A DNA stretch of 9,417 nt from Clostridiaceae bacterium (GTDB lineage: Bacteria > Bacillota > Clostridia > Oscillospirales > Acutalibacteraceae): contig JAEDGF010000070.1 of the NCBI GenBank assembly GCA_016297645.1, positions 1-9,417 on the forward strand, given 5' to 3'. The position numbers were made by a program, and so were the translations under genes. Under the pieces are notes generated by a model. The model made no database searches. It had not been told where the DNA came from and was given only the letters and a program-made list of their open reading frames with translations. Shown piece by piece: positions 7,060 through 9,417 of the stretch. How positions within the stretch are numbered: the first letter of the stretch is position 1; every line of letters starts with the position of its first letter.

Positions 7060-7328
7060 ATTGTAGGGGCGGGGCCCCTGCGCCGCCCGCGTGGGACGGC
7101 ATATGCGTAATTAGTAACACCGGTCGACCGACAAAATTAACAGTAATGCGATAGCGGTCAAAGGCAAAAATTATGTAAATACTTTTGATATTTTTCTATC
7201 AAAATTTCATGTAACAATAAACTTTTACGGTCTATTTCACTCATTGCAATTTGTAATGGTCGTTCGGGGCTATCCAGCTGCCGAAAGGCGCACCCTCGCG
7301 GGCGGCGCAGGGGCCCCGCCCCTACAAT
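7060..7328. mobile_element. 269-bp MITE-like element with perfect 31-bp terminal inverted repeats
   Basis: The left end (7060-7090) and right end (7298-7328) are exact reverse complements over 31 bp. Each end carries TTGTAGGGGCGGGGCCCC at its outer edge, which can fold on itself as a 6-bp hairpin (AGGGGC/GCCCCT). Similarity decays inward over the next ~7 bp. The interior (about 7091-7297) is AT-rich, encodes nothing, and contains an 8-bp hairpin, TTTTGATA/TATCAAAA, at 7183-7204. I see no target-site duplication longer than the ambiguous terminal A/T. The structure suggests a non-autonomous element, or two REP-like GC-rich palindromes in opposite orientation. The sharp base-composition contrast with its surroundings supports insertion. 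Confidence 0.6.
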
Positions 7329-7413
7329 ATATCACTTTATGCATTATATAGTAGCATAGAGAATGGCATATATGATGTGTCGTATTTTTTATCAAAAACC
7401 CGACAGTATGATA

Positions 7414-7494
7414 CCGTAAAAAGTTGGTAGCAAGGCGTAGCGTCGCGAGCGCGTTTACAAGCGAGCAGCAAAGCCGCCGCGTGACTTTTTACGG
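7414..7494. repeat. 81-nt inverted repeat with 11-bp arms
   Basis: CCGTAAAAAGT at 7414-7424 is the exact reverse complement of 7484-7494. The GC-rich interior contains several CG-rich words (GCGTCGCGAGCGCG, GCCGCCGCG). The same arm recurs with two changes at 691-709. It lies between the 7060-7328 element and the isolated GC-rich terminus at 7567-7584. A second small hairpin, CGCAAAC/GTTTGCG, follows at 7538-7559. No reading frame covers this region, and the repeat's role is unknown. Confidence 0.5.
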
Positions 7495-7566
7495 AAAGTG
7501 AGGAGCAACGGAATGAGTAAGCGGCGAGGTACGCAGCCGCAAACGATATGGAGTTTGCGACGAACC

Positions 7567-7584
7567 GGGGCCCCGCCCCTACAA
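7567..7584 (-). repeat. Isolated third copy of the GC-rich repeat terminus
   Basis: These 18 nt are identical, in the same orientation, to the outer end of the right inverted repeat at 7310-7327. Homology stops abruptly at the inner side, so this is a truncated or minimal copy. With one extra base on each side its centre (7566-7575) is the perfect palindrome CGGGGCCCCG. The remaining 92 nt to the end of remB (7585-7676) hold only AT-rich sequence with no clear terminator. Confidence 0.6.
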
Positions 7585-7676
7585 ATCGTGACTTTTTGTT
7601 TTCTGTAATTACTTAAAGACTGAAATATATACAGTTTTTTATCGTGGCATTTTGTATTGCCCGTATATCTTCCGCT

Positions 7677-7919
7677 TTATCTTTTCGCCAGTGTTGACGG
7701 GGAAAAACGCGAAATGTATATTTTTTGGTCTTTATTGCCTTTTGCCGTTACGGTGAAGGAACGCGGCAGATCGAATGTGACCGTTTCTACTTCGCCGTTT
7801 TTCTCGGCGCGGTTTAAGTAGTCGCGCGTGTTTTTCATGACGGTAGAGGTGTCAATATCGAAAATGCCGACTATCTCCCTTTTACGAACCACCGAGTCCG
7901 GCGCAAGTTCAAGATACAT
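7677..7919 (-). CDS. remB: RemB/YaaB-type DUF370 protein, 80 aa
   Basis: DUF370 proteins are small DNA-binding regulators. In Bacillus subtilis RemA activates biofilm-matrix genes, and RemB, encoded between recF and gyrB, contributes to the same phenotype. This protein opens with MYLELAPDSVVRKREIVGIF and includes the family-typical IVGIFD block (16-21), with a conserved tail SPSTLAKR (73-80). The start is taken as ATG 7917-7919, because GGGAG lies 8 nt upstream of it; an in-frame TTG two codons earlier is too close to that site. The reading frame overlaps the end of recF by 11 nt, implying translational coupling. The middle (about 28-58) is more divergent than the ends. Whether it regulates matrix genes in this lineage is unknown; the assignment rests on sequence and position. 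Confidence 0.87.
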   Translation of the reverse strand: MYLELAPDSVVRKREIVGIFDIDTSTVMKNTRDYLNRAEKNGEVETVTFDLPRSFTVTAKGNKDQKIYISRFSPSTLAKR

Positions 7920-8988
7920 TTTCAATGCTCCCGTTTTTAATGTGTATCGTGCGTCCCTCGCATAATCTGAGTACGGACGCCGGGTCGCAGCAGGTGATGA
8001 ACACCTGTCCGTTATTGATGTGATTTAATATGTAGTCCTGACGCGATTCGTCCAGTTCACTCATAACATCGTCGAGCAGCATTACGGGCTGTTCGCCCCT
8101 TACCTCTTTTATTACGGAGGCTTCGCTCAGCTTCATCGCCAGTGCGCACGAGCGCTGCTGACCCTGTGAACCGAATATCCGCGCGGACTGTCCGTTTATT
8201 TTTATGTCTATGTCGTCACGGTGCGGTCCGACTGAGGTCACCGACCGCGCGATATCGTTTTTCCGTGTTCTCGCCAGTGCCTCCGAAAGTGTTTCGCTCC
8301 CGTTTCTGTTCTTGGTTTCGTACTCGAACGATATGCTTTCGCGTCCGCCGGAAAGCCCCGAATAGATCTCGGTGACGAACGGTTCCAGCGACTGAATATA
8401 TTGTAGCCTATCCCCGGTGATGATTTCTCCCCTAAAAGCGATTTTTTCATCAATTATTTCTAACATTTCGTAAAGAGACGGGTTTTTCACGATATCTTCA
8501 AGCACTGCACCGCGCTGCAACAGCAGTTTTCGGTACTCCGCAAGCATGGAAGCGTAGGACGGACGCAGCTGGCAAATGGCACTGTCGATGAATTTCCGGC
8601 GCTCGTCCGGCCCGTTTTTTATTACGGACATAAATGAGGGCGAAAAAACCACCGCGCCGAACTTTCCGATAAGTCCGGCAGCCCCCGGGAGCTTTATACC
8701 GTTCAGGGACGCGCTTCTGCGTGTTTCTATAATTATTTCGGCTTTGTGCGTTCTCTGAGTCGTTTCGAATTCCGCCGACAGCTTCGCTCTGTCACGCGAA
8801 AAGGCAATCAGTTCCCTGTCCTTTGCTCCGCGAAAGCTTTTAAGCCCGCTGAAAAGCCAAATGCCCTCTAAAATATTCGTCTTGCCCTGTGCGTTTTCGC
8901 CGTAAATGATATTCATTTCGGGGTGCGGCTCAATTTCGAGAGCTGCGAGATTACGAAACCCGTTGAAATTTATTTTATTCAGCTTCAT
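7909..8988 (-). CDS. recF: DNA replication and repair protein RecF, 359 aa
   Basis: RecF is an SMC/ABC-type ATPase that binds gapped DNA and, with RecO and RecR, loads RecA for post-replication repair. The Walker A motif GENAQGKT is at residues 30-37. The ABC signature region is GSQGQQR (273-279), and Walker B with D-loop is VMLLDDVMSELDESR (302-316). The N-terminal LNKINFNGFRNL and the FSPSFMSVIKNGPDERRKFID segment are typical of the family. The length is normal and no motif is missing. The start overlaps the end of the S4-domain gene by 14 nt and lacks an obvious Shine-Dalgarno, which fits translational coupling. Confidence 0.97.
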   Translation of the reverse strand: MKLNKINFNGFRNLAALEIEPHPEMNIIYGENAQGKTNILEGIWLFSGLKSFRGAKDRELIAFSRDRAKLSAEFETTQRTHKAEIIIETRRSASLNGIKLPGAAGLIGKFGAVVFSPSFMSVIKNGPDERRKFIDSAICQLRPSYASMLAEYRKLLLQRGAVLEDIVKNPSLYEMLEIIDEKIAFRGEIITGDRLQYIQSLEPFVTEIYSGLSGGRESISFEYETKNRNGSETLSEALARTRKNDIARSVTSVGPHRDDIDIKINGQSARIFGSQGQQRSCALAMKLSEASVIKEVRGEQPVMLLDDVMSELDESRQDYILNHINNGQVFITCCDPASVLRLCEGRTIHIKNGSIENVS

Positions 8989-9274
8989 TCGAGTCTGTTA
9001 CGGCTTCAATCGTGAAGCGCTCGTTTCTGTATTCGAAATTATCGCCCGGGTAGAGCTTTTTACCCCTTACAAGGCAAGTAACCCCGTTAACGCGGATACT
9101 TCCCTCCTCAACGAGCATTTTCGCGTGTCCGCCCGTTTCGGCAACGCCGCTGAATTTAAGCGCGGAATCGAGCTTTATAAACGGAGTGGAAATGGGGAGA
9201 GGCATATTCTTTATTTCAAGCGGCTTTATCTTGAACATTTTTATTTTTTTACCGTCGGGAGTAAACTGTGCCAT
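8975..9274 (-). CDS. yaaA: S4-domain RNA-binding protein, YaaA/RlbA type
   Basis: This is the small S4-domain protein habitually encoded between dnaN and recF in Bacillota. In B. subtilis YaaA is linked to assembly of the large ribosomal subunit. The S4 domain is clear: ISTPFIKLDSALKFSGVAET, then GGHAKMLVEEGSIRVNG and RGKKLYPGD, the RNA-binding alpha-L core. The start is uncertain. ATG 9272-9274 has a weak AGAAG site 7 nt upstream and gives 99 aa. ATG 9203-9205 (MPLPIST) would give a 76-residue protein closest to the family's usual length but has no ribosome binding site. An earlier in-frame ATG at 9356-9358 lies in a tandem repeat and adds residues unlike the family. It overlaps recF by 14 nt and is cotranscribed with it. 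Confidence 0.88.
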   Translation of the reverse strand: MAQFTPDGKKIKMFKIKPLEIKNMPLPISTPFIKLDSALKFSGVAETGGHAKMLVEEGSIRVNGVTCLVRGKKLYPGDNFEYRNERFTIEAVTDSNEAE

Positions 9275-9352
9275 ATAAATTCTTCTTTCGAAAATAAAAA
9301 ATAGTATTTCGGCGGCGCGGACTTTTTTTCGGGCTTTTATAAATCGCCGTTT

Positions 9353-9396
9353 CGTCATTCTTGCTTTTTGCGTTCGTCATTCTTGCTTTTTTCGTT
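9353..9396. repeat. Two-copy 22-bp tandem repeat between dnaN and the S4-domain gene
   Basis: The unit at 9353-9374 is repeated directly at 9375-9396 with one change (G to T at unit position 18). The array begins immediately after the stop codon of the presumed dnaN end. Each unit contains a minus-strand ATG, and because 22 is not a multiple of 3 the two ATGs fall in different frames. The unit (CGTCATTCTTGC core) is T-rich in the plus strand. Confidence 0.85.
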
Positions 9397-9417
9397 TTAC
9401 GGAATATCTGTCTTAAC
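9397..9417 (-). CDS. dnaN: Probable 3' end of dnaN (sliding clamp), partial
   Basis: The last 21 bases, read on the minus strand, give VKTDIP followed by TAA. DNA polymerase III beta subunits commonly end in a motif like LPVRT plus a few residues, and dnaN is the gene expected immediately before the S4-domain gene and recF. Only six codons are visible, so the call rests mostly on gene order. Confidence 0.5.
   Translation of the reverse strand, partial: VKTDIP

Noticed and set aside
7183..7204. AT-rich hairpin as a factor-independent terminator of remB
   Set aside because: The stem has little GC, the T-rich stretch is in the loop, and it lies about 470 nt past remB inside the repeat element.
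7060..7584. CRISPR array suggested by repeated GC-rich words
   Set aside because: There are only three copies, in mixed orientation and irregularly spaced, with no spacer-length units and no cas genes.
6939..7676. Possible replication-origin function or DnaA boxes in the large gap
   Set aside because: I found no TTATNCACA-type boxes in either orientation, and the repeats are GC-rich palindromes rather than origin repeats.
7920..7925. TTG start for remB two codons upstream
   Set aside because: GGGAG is only about 2 nt from the TTG but 8 nt from the ATG, so the ATG start is favoured; the family also begins with MY.
9275..9358. Upstream 28-residue extension of the S4-domain gene
   Set aside because: The ATG lies in the tandem repeat, has no ribosome binding site, and the added basic and hydrophobic residues do not fit the S4 family.

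Overview
The window is an ordinary replication-origin-proximal segment from a member of the Bacillota, most likely class Clostridia (an Oscillospiraceae/Ruminococcaceae-like gut lineage). The evidence is the gene order dnaN – S4-domain gene – recF – DUF370 (remB) – gyrB – gyrA, the RemB-type protein itself, strong GGAGG ribosome binding sites, and a moderate GC content with GC-leaning codons. The genus cannot be fixed from the sequence alone. All recognisable protein genes are on the minus strand, so the biological reading order runs from high to low coordinates.

Reading order: the last six codons of what is probably dnaN (9397-9417), then a 22-bp tandem duplication in the leader of a small S4-domain RNA-binding gene (8975-9274). 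Next come recF (7909-8988) and remB (7677-7919), each overlapping its predecessor by 11-14 nt, which suggests translational coupling. A 738-bp non-coding gap (6939-7676) follows. It is filled by a 269-bp element with perfect 31-bp GC-rich terminal inverted repeats, a second 81-nt hairpin-forming repeat and a third isolated GC-rich terminus. AT-rich DNA just before gyrB probably carries its promoter. gyrB (4920-6938) and gyrA (2188-4902) are separated by 17 nt and form one transcription unit for DNA gyrase.

Beyond gyrA are an intergenic hairpin, a LytR-CpsA-Psr (LCP) cell-wall ligase gene (835-2055), a short AT-rich spacer and a gene for a single-pass membrane protein of unknown function (25-576). 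The last few codons of that gene lie antisense to what looks like the 3' half of a long-variable-arm tRNA on the plus strand, cut by the window edge.

Functionally, the core is the housekeeping set for DNA replication and repair (sliding clamp, RecF, gyrase) together with a ribosome-assembly-type S4 protein and a RemB-type regulator. The LCP gene adds cell-envelope assembly. I see no defence system, CRISPR array, transposase gene or biosynthetic cluster. The points most worth a second look are the repeat elements splitting the recF-remB and gyrBA groups, the Trp and Ala at the quinolone-determining positions of GyrB and GyrA, the acidic extensions on both gyrase subunits, and the tRNA-like fragment at the left edge.
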